In this document: one piece after another, positions 7,510-14,556 of the stretch
Numbering within the stretch: the stretch's first letter is position 1
Layout: each line of letters begins with the position of its first letter
NCBI GenBank assembly: GCA_030667725.1
Contig: DAOUVH010000006.1
Span: forward strand, 1 to 14,556
Origin: Candidatus Cloacimonadota bacterium
GTDB lineage: Bacteria > Cloacimonadota > Cloacimonadia > Cloacimonadales > TCS61
Length of the DNA stretch: 14,556 bases
Reading direction: 5' to 3'
Program-made: the position numbers and the translations under genes
Notes under the pieces: generated by a model
Told to the model about the DNA's origin: nothing
The model's input: only the letters and a program-made list of their open reading frames with translations
The model's database searches: none

Positions 7510-8456
7510 AAAATGTAATAATCGGGATACACGGGTTAAAGAATAAACCACCCAAAGAACTTGCTGAAAGATGGTGGAAGACATCTATTCTTGACGGACT
7601 AAATAATATTGGTCATCATAATGCCAAATTCCAATTTGAACTGGTTTATTGGGCAGATCTTGAATATTCCAAACCACTCGATCCTGAGATTTTAGATCCC
7701 AAAAATTCTCTTTTCATTGAGCATCCATATGCTCCTATTTGTAAACATGAATCCACTGAAAAAGAACCGAAAATTAAAAAGAAGATCCTCGATACAATTG
7801 AAGATGGTCTGGATAAAATAATTCTTCATAAAAAAAGAATTAGTGGAATTGAAAAAATAATTGATTCAACTATCAGGCGGATGTTCCAGGAACTTGATGC
7901 TTATTATCACGGTTTTTGTAAAATTGATAAAGAGCAAATTGCCAAGTATGCATTCAGAAATAGATTGATAGAAATTCTCCAAAAAAACAAGCACAAACGT
8001 ATAATGCTCATTGGGCACTCTATGGGCTCGATTATTGCCTATGATACTTTAATTCAAGATGTTCCAAAACTGAAGATTGATACATTTATTACTATAGGTT
8101 CACCACTTGGTTTTCCGCTGATTACAAAGAAAATCTTAATAGAGCAGAACATAAAAATAAATCCTGATGCTAGACCTCTTACTCCAGAAAACATAACTTC
8201 CGGTTGGTATAATTTTTCTGATCTGGATGACAAAATTACTCTGGATTATGATCTTGCCGATGACTATTCACCAAACTTGCAAAATATCAAACCGGTTGAC
8301 GTTATCATCAATAACACTTATGAATATAATGGACAAAAAAATCCGCATAAGGTTTATGGTTATCTGCAAGAGAAAGAAGTTGCAAAAGTGATCAGTGGGT
8401 TTCTATCTAAACGGACATCGGTATTTGCAAGATTCTTAAAGAGGTTCAGATCATGA
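7506..8456 (+). CDS. Alpha/beta-hydrolase (lipase/esterase-like)
   Basis: This is a predicted serine hydrolase of 316 aa without a signal peptide, so probably cytosolic. The N-terminal strand and oxyanion region are NVIIGIHGL (H9-G10). The nucleophile elbow is LIGHSMGS at 168-175 with Ser172, followed by TFITIGSPLGFPL, as in PGAP1/lipase-like members. The acid is likely one of Asp239, Asp241 or Asp242 (FSDLDDKIT) and the base His281 (NPHKVYGYL), in correct order for a catalytic triad. A Lys/Glu-rich helical segment (~84-130) before the elbow may be a lid or cap. The C-terminal tail SKRTSVFARFLKRFRS is basic and amphipathic, so membrane contact is possible. It starts within the stop of the SLOG gene, with no good ribosome site, and its TGA overlaps the kinase ATG. 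The substrate (ester, lipid or thioester) cannot be read from sequence. Confidence 0.85.
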   Translation: MKNVIIGIHGLKNKPPKELAERWWKTSILDGLNNIGHHNAKFQFELVYWADLEYSKPLDPEILDPKNSLFIEHPYAPICKHESTEKEPKIKKKILDTIEDGLDKIILHKKRISGIEKIIDSTIRRMFQELDAYYHGFCKIDKEQIAKYAFRNRLIEILQKNKHKRIMLIGHSMGSIIAYDTLIQDVPKLKIDTFITIGSPLGFPLITKKILIEQNIKINPDARPLTPENITSGWYNFSDLDDKITLDYDLADDYSPNLQNIKPVDVIINNTYEYNGQKNPHKVYGYLQEKEVAKVISGFLSKRTSVFARFLKRFRS

Positions 8457-10756
8457 GACAGAAGACATTGCTTATATTAATGGTTTTGTTAATGACATCT
8501 TTAATTGCTCAAACATCAGAAATAGACAGTCTGAGAGCAGTTGTGGAAAAAGCGACCGGTACTGAAAAAGTAGATGCCATGAATCAGTTATCCAAAGCTT
8601 TCTGGCAGATAGATCCTGAAAAATCTAAAGAAAATGGAAATAAGGCATTAAAGCTTTCCCGCAAAATAAAATACAAAAAAGGTGAAGCTGAAGCGATAAA
8701 TAATGTTGGGGGAGCATATTATTATCTCAATGATTATGATACTGCAGTAGAACATTTTATTCAATCACTGGAACTGCGAAAAAAGATCGGAGATAAAAAA
8801 GATATTATTAATGGTCTAAATAATCTGGGAATAGTTCAAGAGAGCTTGAACAACTATGAGCAGGCACTCGATTATTATTTAGAATCGATGGAGATAGAAT
8901 CTGAAATCGGAAATAAAAATGGTATTGCAGGCTCGTTAAATAAAATTGGTATGGTCTATCAAAATCTTTCAGACTATAATAAAGCGCTGGAATATTTCCG
9001 AAGAGCGGAACATGTTTATGAAGAGATTGGTAATAAATACGGTCAGGCAACCACACTTGATAATATAGGATTAATCTTCCGTGTTCTTACAAATTACGAT
9101 AAAGCAATAGAATATCATCTGCGAGCACTTAAAATTCATGAAGAGATTGAAGATAAAAATGGTATTGCCCGATCTCTGGGGAATATCGGTGCGATCTATG
9201 ATGATATAGGCGAGCGCGAAAAAGCTCTGGATTATTACCACAGATCACTCAAGATGGAAAAAGAGCTTGGTAACCTGTTTGGAATTGCTGGAAAACTTAA
9301 TAATATTGGGATTATTTACGATGATATGAAACAATATGATATTGCACTTCAATATTATATTGATTCGCATGACATATATAAGGAAATTTCCAATCCCAAC
9401 GGAGTTGCCGATGCTTCCAATAATATTGGAGTTGCATATAAAAACCAGAAGAAATATGATAAAGCATTACAATATCTTCATGAATCATTGGCTTCTTACA
9501 AAATGATTGGAAGGAAAAAAGGAATTGCCGCAACATTGAACAATATAGCAACAGTTTATAAAGATACAAAACAATTTTCACAAGCTTTGGATTATTTCAG
9601 AAGAGCACTGATCATTGCAGAAGAAATTAAAGTTAGAGATCTGCAGATTGAGATATATGAGAATATTTCTGATATTTTTTCCATCAAGAAAGATTATAAA
9701 ACATCTCTTCATTATTACAAACTTTATTCTAGCATCAAAGATAGTACTTTCACAAAAGAGAGAATGGAAATAATTTCCGGCATGGAAACAACATATGAAG
9801 TTGAACTCTTGCTTGAGGAACAAGAAAAGGAGATCGTTCTTCTTCAAAAAGATAATGAAATTTACAAATTACGTTCAGATAAACAAAATTTGGCATTACT
9901 GCTTCTCTTGTTTGGACTTTTTATCCTCCTAGTAATAGGATTTATATTCTTCTTTCGTTATACCTTAAACAAAAGAGCAAACGTAAAATTGGAAAAAGAG
10001 GTTGAGGAAAGAACGCATGATCTAAAGAAAACTAATGTTAAATTAACAAAAGAAATTCAGGAACGTAAACAACTTCAGAATCAATTGATGCGTTCAGAGC
10101 GTCTTGCTGGAGTGGGTGAACTTGCTGCAGGAATTGCACATGAAATACGTAATCCACTCGGAAACATCAGCTCTTCTGCTCAGATCTGCCTGAACAAATT
10201 TGAGCATCCCAAAGAAGTTCAGCAGTTCCTAGAAATAATTCAAGAAGATTCCGATAAGGCAAATTCTATCATAAAAGGTCTTTTGGATTTTGCCAATCCA
10301 CGCGATGTTAAATTTAAAAAAGGATCTCTCCTCAAAGTTTTGAAAAATGTAATAAAGAGGATCGATGCTCGTTGTCAGGAGAAAAATATTGTTGTAAGTT
10401 TAAATTCCAATGGCAAGATACTGGATTCTCTCATTGATGCAAAATGGCTGGAACAAGCCTTTTTAAATCTGGCGGTTAATGCCATAAATGCAATGCCGGA
10501 TGGTGGACAGCTTAAATTCGATGTAGAACAAAAAATGAATAATATTCAAGTAATCTGTGCAGACACTGGACATGGTATTTCAAAAAAGAATCTTTCAAAA
10601 ATATTTGATCCCTTTTTTACAACTTGTGAAGATGGTGTGGGATTAGGATTGAGTTTGACCCACCAAATTTTTGAAGATCACAAGGGCATCATTCGAATAG
10701 AAAGCAAAGAAAAAATTGGAACGGAAGCAATAGTTGAAATTCCAATTCAAACATAA
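8453..10756 (+). CDS. TPR-domain sensor histidine kinase
   Basis: This is a membrane-bound sensor kinase of 767 aa, the likely phosphodonor for the regulator encoded 11 nt downstream. Residues 1-20 (MRQKTLLILMVLLMTSLIAQ) are a signal peptide. About 75-434 hold eight clear 40-residue tetratricopeptide repeats and a degenerate ninth, predicted periplasmic. A coiled coil (~435-478) leads to one membrane helix (~480-503, LALLLLLFGLFILLVIGFIFFF) and a cytoplasmic coiled coil (505-548). HisKA follows with the H-box AHEIRNPLG (phosphoacceptor His563). The ATPase domain shows the N-box NLAVNAINAMPDGG (Asn676), G1 ADTGHGIS (Asp704), F-box FDPFFTT and G2 GVGLGLSL. The ATG lies in the hydrolase stop (ATGA), with AAGAGG at 8439-8444 as ribosome site. 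There is no PAS, HAMP or receiver domain, so the TPR array is the only candidate sensor. Confidence 0.95.
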   Translation: MRQKTLLILMVLLMTSLIAQTSEIDSLRAVVEKATGTEKVDAMNQLSKAFWQIDPEKSKENGNKALKLSRKIKYKKGEAEAINNVGGAYYYLNDYDTAVEHFIQSLELRKKIGDKKDIINGLNNLGIVQESLNNYEQALDYYLESMEIESEIGNKNGIAGSLNKIGMVYQNLSDYNKALEYFRRAEHVYEEIGNKYGQATTLDNIGLIFRVLTNYDKAIEYHLRALKIHEEIEDKNGIARSLGNIGAIYDDIGEREKALDYYHRSLKMEKELGNLFGIAGKLNNIGIIYDDMKQYDIALQYYIDSHDIYKEISNPNGVADASNNIGVAYKNQKKYDKALQYLHESLASYKMIGRKKGIAATLNNIATVYKDTKQFSQALDYFRRALIIAEEIKVRDLQIEIYENISDIFSIKKDYKTSLHYYKLYSSIKDSTFTKERMEIISGMETTYEVELLLEEQEKEIVLLQKDNEIYKLRSDKQNLALLLLLFGLFILLVIGFIFFFRYTLNKRANVKLEKEVEERTHDLKKTNVKLTKEIQERKQLQNQLMRSERLAGVGELAAGIAHEIRNPLGNISSSAQICLNKFEHPKEVQQFLEIIQEDSDKANSIIKGLLDFANPRDVKFKKGSLLKVLKNVIKRIDARCQEKNIVVSLNSNGKILDSLIDAKWLEQAFLNLAVNAINAMPDGGQLKFDVEQKMNNIQVICADTGHGISKKNLSKIFDPFFTTCEDGVGLGLSLTHQIFEDHKGIIRIESKEKIGTEAIVEIPIQT
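8675..9634 (+). repeat. 120-nt imperfect tandem repeats encoding eight TPR units
   Basis: The coding sequence has a 40-codon period. The recurring pattern is G-(I/D)-A-x-x-L-N-N-I-G-x-x-Y-x-x-x-x-x-Y-x-x-A-L-x-Y-Y, with a linker like EIGNKNG between units. Variation between units is high at DNA level, so the array is old rather than recently expanded. Confidence 0.8.
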
Positions 10757-10767
10757 ACGGAGAATAA

Positions 10768-12162
10768 ATGGTCAAAATAGTAATTGTAGATGACAATAAA
10801 AATATGCAGATAATCCTACAAAATTTATTGGTTGATGAAGGTTATGAAGTAATACCTGCAACTAATGGAAAAGATGGTTTGAAGGCAATTATTGAACAAT
10901 TACCCGATCTTGTTCTACTGGATATTCGTCTACCGGAAATGAATGGAATCGATATCCTGCAGCAAATTACAAAGCTTGAAAAAGAAATTCTGGTAATAAT
11001 GATAACAGCCTATGGAGATATTGAGACAGCAGTAGAAACAATGAAACTAGGGGCATACGATTATATCACAAAACCGTTTGTAAATGAAGAATTAAAGATA
11101 GTGATCCGCAAAGCTTTGGATACAAGTAAATTAAAACAAGAAGTAAAAATTCTGCGACAAAAATTAGAAGTTAAGAAAAGCGATGATATCCTGATGGGGA
11201 GCAGCCCTGAGATCATGCGTATATTAAAACAGGTAGAACTTGTTGCTTCCACCGACATGAGCGTAATAATTCAAGGGAAAAGCGGTACAGGTAAGGAAGT
11301 TATTGCTAAATTGATCCATAATAAAAGTAAAAGAAAAAATAAATCGTTCATTCCAATTGATTGCGGGGCTATTCCAGATACTTTGGTAGAAAGCGAATTG
11401 TTCGGTTATCAAAAGGGCGCATTCACCGGAGCTTCTTCTGCAAAAAAAGGTAAATTTGAAATCGCGAATGGTGGTACTCTTTTCTTAGATGAGATAACAA
11501 ATCTACCCACATCAGCTCAGGCAAAGATACTACGGGTAATACAAGAAAAAAAGATAACAAAAGTCGGAAGCACAGAACTAGTAAATATTGATGTGAGGAT
11601 AATCGTTGCAACAAATCTGGATATCATAAAAGCTGTTCAGGAAAACAATTTCAGAGATGATCTGTTCCATCGGCTTAATGAATTCACGATTGCGCTTCCA
11701 CAATTAAAAGAACGAAAAAATGATGTTCCCATAATTGCTGAGCAATTCCTAAAAGAAGCTAATATTGAGCTTGAAAAAAAAATCAAAGGGTTCTTACCTG
11801 AAGTAATGAGTATTTTAGAATCTTATGCATGGCCGGGAAATGTGCGGGAGTTGAAACATGTAATAAAAAAAGCAGTATTGCTTGAGGAAACAGATCATAT
11901 TACAACTAATTCTCTGGATCTGGAATTTGGTTTAACTCAGAAGAATCTTCACAAAGAATCTTTGGATAAATACTATGAAATGATAACATCTGAAGGATCA
12001 TCTATTTCCGATATTACTGCAATTGTAAGTAAAGAAATGGAACGTGTATTGATCAAACGTATTCTGGTGGAAACCAAATACAATAAATCAAAAACTGCTC
12101 GGATTCTTGGCATTGACAGGAATACACTATATTCAAAATTAAAAAATCTGGGAATTGATTAG
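10768..12162 (+). CDS. NtrC-family sigma54-dependent response regulator
   Basis: This is a transcription activator of 464 aa that opens RNA polymerase-sigma54 complexes when phosphorylated. The receiver domain covers 1-~120, with acidic Asp8/Asp9, phosphoacceptor Asp52 (LLDIRLPEMNG), Thr80 and Lys102 (TKPF). The AAA+ domain covers ~140-370: Walker A GKSGTGKE (170-177), the sigma54-contacting GAFTGA loop (217-222), Walker B GTLFLDE (236-242), the arginine-finger region FRDDLFHRL (295-303) and sensor II WPGNVRE (355-361). A Fis-type helix-turn-helix lies at 441-461 (KTARILGIDRNTLYSKL). All motifs needed for activity are intact. GGAG (10759-10762) lies 5 nt before the ATG. It follows the TPR kinase by 11 nt, a classic cognate pair, and a sigma54-type promoter stands 180 bp downstream of its stop, in front of the next gene. 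Confidence 0.96.
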   Translation: MVKIVIVDDNKNMQIILQNLLVDEGYEVIPATNGKDGLKAIIEQLPDLVLLDIRLPEMNGIDILQQITKLEKEILVIMITAYGDIETAVETMKLGAYDYITKPFVNEELKIVIRKALDTSKLKQEVKILRQKLEVKKSDDILMGSSPEIMRILKQVELVASTDMSVIIQGKSGTGKEVIAKLIHNKSKRKNKSFIPIDCGAIPDTLVESELFGYQKGAFTGASSAKKGKFEIANGGTLFLDEITNLPTSAQAKILRVIQEKKITKVGSTELVNIDVRIIVATNLDIIKAVQENNFRDDLFHRLNEFTIALPQLKERKNDVPIIAEQFLKEANIELEKKIKGFLPEVMSILESYAWPGNVRELKHVIKKAVLLEETDHITTNSLDLEFGLTQKNLHKESLDKYYEMITSEGSSISDITAIVSKEMERVLIKRILVETKYNKSKTARILGIDRNTLYSKLKNLGID

Positions 12163-12177
12163 TATCTTGTAAAATAA

Positions 12178-12227
12178 TTTACACATATTGCGGAATTAAT
12201 ACCGCAGAATATGTGAATATGTGTAAA
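12178..12227. repeat. Perfect 12-bp inverted repeat with nested hairpin: terminator or activator site
   Basis: Arms tttacacatatt (12178-12189) and aatatgtgtaaa (12216-12227) are perfectly complementary. Inside them tgcgg (12189-12193) pairs with ccgca (12202-12206). The unit aatatgtg occurs twice in tandem (12208-12215 and 12216-12223), so the left arm can pair with either copy. It starts 16 nt after the regulator stop, as a terminator would, but the T-rich stretch comes only at about 12241-12257, so intrinsic termination would be weak. Its centre is about 165 bp upstream of the predicted sigma54 start site, a normal distance for an NtrC-type enhancer. Confidence 0.7.
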
Positions 12228-12331
12228 TATTAGATGGATTCCTTTATTTTTCTTTACAAATATATTTGATTTCTATTTTGTTGAAAACGAAAGAAATAAC
12301 ACATAATTTATATGCTGTTAAGGTCTTTGTG

Positions 12332-12352
12332 AATCATGTGTGGTACATGATT
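12332..12352. promoter_or_regulatory. 8-bp inverted repeat overlapping the -24 element (putative operator)
   Basis: Arms aatcatgt (12332-12339) and acatgatt (12345-12352) flank a 5-nt centre, gtggt, that contains the GG of the predicted -24 element. A protein bound here would block or reposition sigma54 polymerase. The half-site loosely resembles the aatatgtg unit of the upstream inverted repeat. This is inferred from symmetry alone. Confidence 0.4.
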
Positions 12353-12356
12353 TGCT
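12341..12356 (+). promoter_or_regulatory. Sigma54 (RpoN) -24/-12 promoter
   Basis: The sequence TGGTACATGATTTGCT matches the consensus TGGCAC-N5-TTGCA/T at all but one position, with GG at 12342-12343 and GC at 12354-12355 exactly 10 nt apart. The predicted start site is near 12367, giving an untranslated leader of about 30 nt that contains the GGGAGG ribosome site. Its place between an NtrC-family activator gene and a codirectional gene with no other clear promoter strengthens the call. Confidence 0.75.
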
Positions 12357-12386
12357 TTAGTTAATTGTGAAAAATCTTTTTAAAAA

Positions 12387-12392
12387 GGGAGG
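12387..12392 (+). promoter_or_regulatory. Strong Shine-Dalgarno site GGGAGG
   Basis: It lies 5 nt before ATG 12398 and fixes that start. It is among the strongest ribosome sites in the window, consistent with a well-translated secreted product. Confidence 0.8.
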
Positions 12393-12397
12393 AAAAA

Positions 12398-14556
12398 ATG
12401 AAAAAGATGTTAATTGTTTTGGGCTTAAGCTTGTTAGTGTGTACACTTGTAGCAGAGGATTTTATGCAACCAGCCCAGGTTGCAAAAGGTAGCTACACAC
12501 CGGGAATGCGTTTTGGATTTAGAGATGTGTCCAGGGATCAAGACCCTGCACCCGAGTATTCTTTTATTCTTAATGGTGATGATGATGCTTTTTCTTACTT
12601 GACCAGCACATACTATGATTATATGCCTTTTAGTTACAACGGGCATAATTTAAGAAATCAACCTGCAATGTCAATGCCGTATTATTATGATGCAGATGGA
12701 TGGTATGTATCTTATATGCGTTCTGAAACTCAAGCAACTGCTACAGACCGTAGAGCTTATTACAGTTATATTAATGCTGATGGGACACTTGGAGAAAGCA
12801 ATAGTATTAACTCAGATGTCAACAGGGAAGGTTACACATCTCTAGCGATGGATCCCTATACCGGTGATCCATTTGTGGTTTGGCATGCAGTAACAGAACC
12901 AGACGGAACTTATGACAGTCATATGACATATGCATTATTCCACGCATCAGGATCATCAGGTGCTTGGAGATCACCATTTATCCTTATAGATAATCCGGAG
13001 ATGAGCGAACCATTTACAGGACATAATGACGATGAATTCATCTGGCCACAGGTTTGGGTCGGACCATCTCCACTTGCTGACCACCGAAGAGTTCACGCTT
13101 ATGGAAATAACTACATAGGAAATAATTATAACTGTCTTTATCTGTATGCAGATTTCACAGATGAAGATCTTTTGGCTTCATCAGATCTTGATTGGACTGT
13201 AAAATCAATTCCATATTTTGATTATATGCATTATAATGATATTGATCGTATTAATAAAGACTTGATCGTAAGTAAAGATGACGGACAAGTTATTTTCTTT
13301 GGTTCTGTAGCAGATTCTCTATTTGCTATGTATAGTGATGATTACGGTGAAACATTTACAAAATACACTCAACAACTTAAACAACCATTACAAAATCCAA
13401 CTTATGAAAATTCAACTCCACCTCAATACCTATGGTATGATGATGATGGAGTAACACCTGCTGTGATGTATATACTTCCTACAAATGATCTCAGCCACTT
13501 CAATGGTGCATTCACAGATGAAAATACGAAAATAGTATGGATGAGCGGAGTGAACTACAATTCACAGGAAAATATTGATGGAGGTCAATATTGGCCAGCA
13601 TATATATATCCAAAAATATTTACTTTTGATATAGCATTAGGTGAATTCAGCTTTTATGATTTTGATGTTCAGGGTCTTGATCCTGCTGATGATGTTCTAG
13701 CTATTGGCTTTGACCTTGATGAAGACGGTGAAGTTGATGAATACTATGATGATGGTGAGCCTATAGTAGTAATGAGCTGTCCTAGCTGGTTCTATTTTGC
13801 AGATGGCGGCTGGCAAGATTCTTATTTCCACGAAGGTAACTGCAAAATGGTTTCTAATGGAAACTGGGTAGTTAATGTATCATACGATGGAGCAAAACTT
13901 CAGAATGCATATTATGAATTAGAAGGATACGACGGTTGGGTACAACAACCTGAGATTACAATCAGTATTTCTGATGATAGCGGTGCAACCTGGTCAGATA
14001 TCAGATACATTAACGCTAATCCACTCGATGCAGTTATAGACTCGACAGGTCACTTTGAGGGTAACTATGCACCTGAATTAGATGGGATGCTGCCTACAGA
14101 GATATCATTAGGTGACAATCTTGAAATTCTTAGCAACGAGCCTGGTAACTACCATGCAAAACTTCATTTTGTATTCATGGATGATGGTGATTACGGCTCA
14201 GCCGCAATTGCTACAGGTGGTTCATATACAAATAACCCACTATATTATGGAGCTTTCGATCTAGAATTCCAGGAAGAAAATTATACCTCTTATGATGATG
14301 TAACTGTAACTCCAGCAGCAGATCTTCTGGGTCAGAACTATCCTAATCCATTCAATCCAACTACAACAATAGCTTACAACATGGTAGAAGATGGTAATGT
14401 GTCTATCGAAGTATTCAATATAAAGGGACAAAAAGTGAAAACTTTACTCAATGAACATATTACAGTTGGTGATCATACTCTTGTGTGGGAAGGTACAAAC
14501 GATAACAATCAAAAAGTATCTAGCGGTATCTATTTCTACAAGATGAAATCAGGTAA
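12398..14556 (+). CDS. Secreted Asp-box propeller-like protein with sorting domain, 3'-truncated by window edge
   Basis: This open frame runs 719 codons to the window end without a stop. Residues 1-19 (MKKMLIVLGLSLLVCTLVA) form a signal peptide with a likely cut before EDF. The long middle part is rich in Tyr, Asp and Gly and has two Asp-box-like motifs, YSDDYGETF (~312-320) and SDDSGATW (~525-532), typical of sialidase/BNR-type beta-propellers. An acidic loop DLDEDGEVD (13712-13738) resembles a calcium-binding site. From about 14324 the sorting domain begins (QNYPNPFNPTTTI, GQKVKTLL, VSSGIYFYKM); judging by its neighbours, only about a dozen residues are lost. The middle part shows no clear similarity to the three secreted proteins upstream, and its leader differs too. 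No sialidase catalytic set is evident, so enzyme activity should not be assumed. It is probably driven by the sigma54 promoter just upstream. Confidence 0.9.
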   Translation, partial: MKKMLIVLGLSLLVCTLVAEDFMQPAQVAKGSYTPGMRFGFRDVSRDQDPAPEYSFILNGDDDAFSYLTSTYYDYMPFSYNGHNLRNQPAMSMPYYYDADGWYVSYMRSETQATATDRRAYYSYINADGTLGESNSINSDVNREGYTSLAMDPYTGDPFVVWHAVTEPDGTYDSHMTYALFHASGSSGAWRSPFILIDNPEMSEPFTGHNDDEFIWPQVWVGPSPLADHRRVHAYGNNYIGNNYNCLYLYADFTDEDLLASSDLDWTVKSIPYFDYMHYNDIDRINKDLIVSKDDGQVIFFGSVADSLFAMYSDDYGETFTKYTQQLKQPLQNPTYENSTPPQYLWYDDDGVTPAVMYILPTNDLSHFNGAFTDENTKIVWMSGVNYNSQENIDGGQYWPAYIYPKIFTFDIALGEFSFYDFDVQGLDPADDVLAIGFDLDEDGEVDEYYDDGEPIVVMSCPSWFYFADGGWQDSYFHEGNCKMVSNGNWVVNVSYDGAKLQNAYYELEGYDGWVQQPEITISISDDSGATWSDIRYINANPLDAVIDSTGHFEGNYAPELDGMLPTEISLGDNLEILSNEPGNYHAKLHFVFMDDGDYGSAAIATGGSYTNNPLYYGAFDLEFQEENYTSYDDVTVTPAADLLGQNYPNPFNPTTTIAYNMVEDGNVSIEVFNIKGQKVKTLLNEHITVGDHTLVWEGTNDNNQKVSSGIYFYKMKSG

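Noticed and set aside
8675..9634. Periodic 120-nt pattern as a possible CRISPR or satellite array
   Set aside because: It is in frame and encodes tetratricopeptide units; the repeats are diverged and have no spacer structure.
12281..12309. TTGAAA-N17-TAATTT as a sigma70 promoter for the last gene
   Set aside because: The -10 match is poor (3 of 6) in a very AT-rich stretch. The sigma54 site nearer to the gene is far better, though a second weak promoter cannot be excluded.
12434..12646. Minus-strand 70-aa frame, and other minus-strand frames such as 514-843 and 9312-9581
   Set aside because: They lie opposite strong coding sequence, lack family motifs and have no plausible ribosome sites.

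Overview
The window looks like chromosomal DNA from an AT-rich, Gram-negative bacterium of the FCB superphylum, most probably a Candidatus Cloacimonadota (WWE1) relative. The main reason is that four large secreted proteins end in the same C-terminal module: an N-Y/H-P-N-P-F-N-P motif, a GQKVKTL-like strand, SSGIYFYKL and a KKMLLLK tail. This is the T9SS type A / FlgD-Ig-like sorting domain that is abundant in that group. The phylum call is inference; no rRNA or other marker gene is present. All genes lie on the + strand.

Region 1 (1-1023) is the 3' part of a mannose-1-phosphate guanylyltransferase gene, cut by the left window edge only a few codons after its start. Region 2 (1024-7162) is a tandem set of three genes for large exported proteins: a beta-helix/PKD/propeller protein, a shorter propeller-type paralogue, and an NHL-like propeller with two Fn3-like domains. 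Each is preceded by a copy of the same intergenic leader, which can fold into a hairpin just upstream of the Shine-Dalgarno site. The second and third genes carry an intergenic-type repeat (gtcatcctgag...gtcgaagga) in frame inside the sorting domain.

Region 3 (7159-12162) continues without a gap. The third secreted protein, a small SLOG/DUF2493 protein, an alpha/beta-hydrolase with a GHSMG nucleophile elbow, and a TPR sensor histidine kinase are chained by three ATGA stop/start overlaps. An NtrC-family sigma54 response regulator follows after 11 nt. This looks like one transcription unit that places a nucleotide-binding-type protein and a serine hydrolase beside a two-component system.

Region 4 (12163-12397) is the only substantial non-coding stretch. 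It holds a perfect 12-bp inverted repeat with a nested hairpin, an 8-bp inverted repeat, and a near-consensus sigma54 promoter (GG-N10-GC, TGGTAC-N5-TTGCT). The promoter directly precedes region 5 (12398-14556), a fifth exported protein gene (sialidase-like Asp boxes, sorting domain) cut by the right window edge. The simplest model is that the TPR kinase and NtrC-type regulator switch on this secreted protein through RpoN. This wiring, together with the embedded SLOG/hydrolase pair, is the most interesting part of the window.
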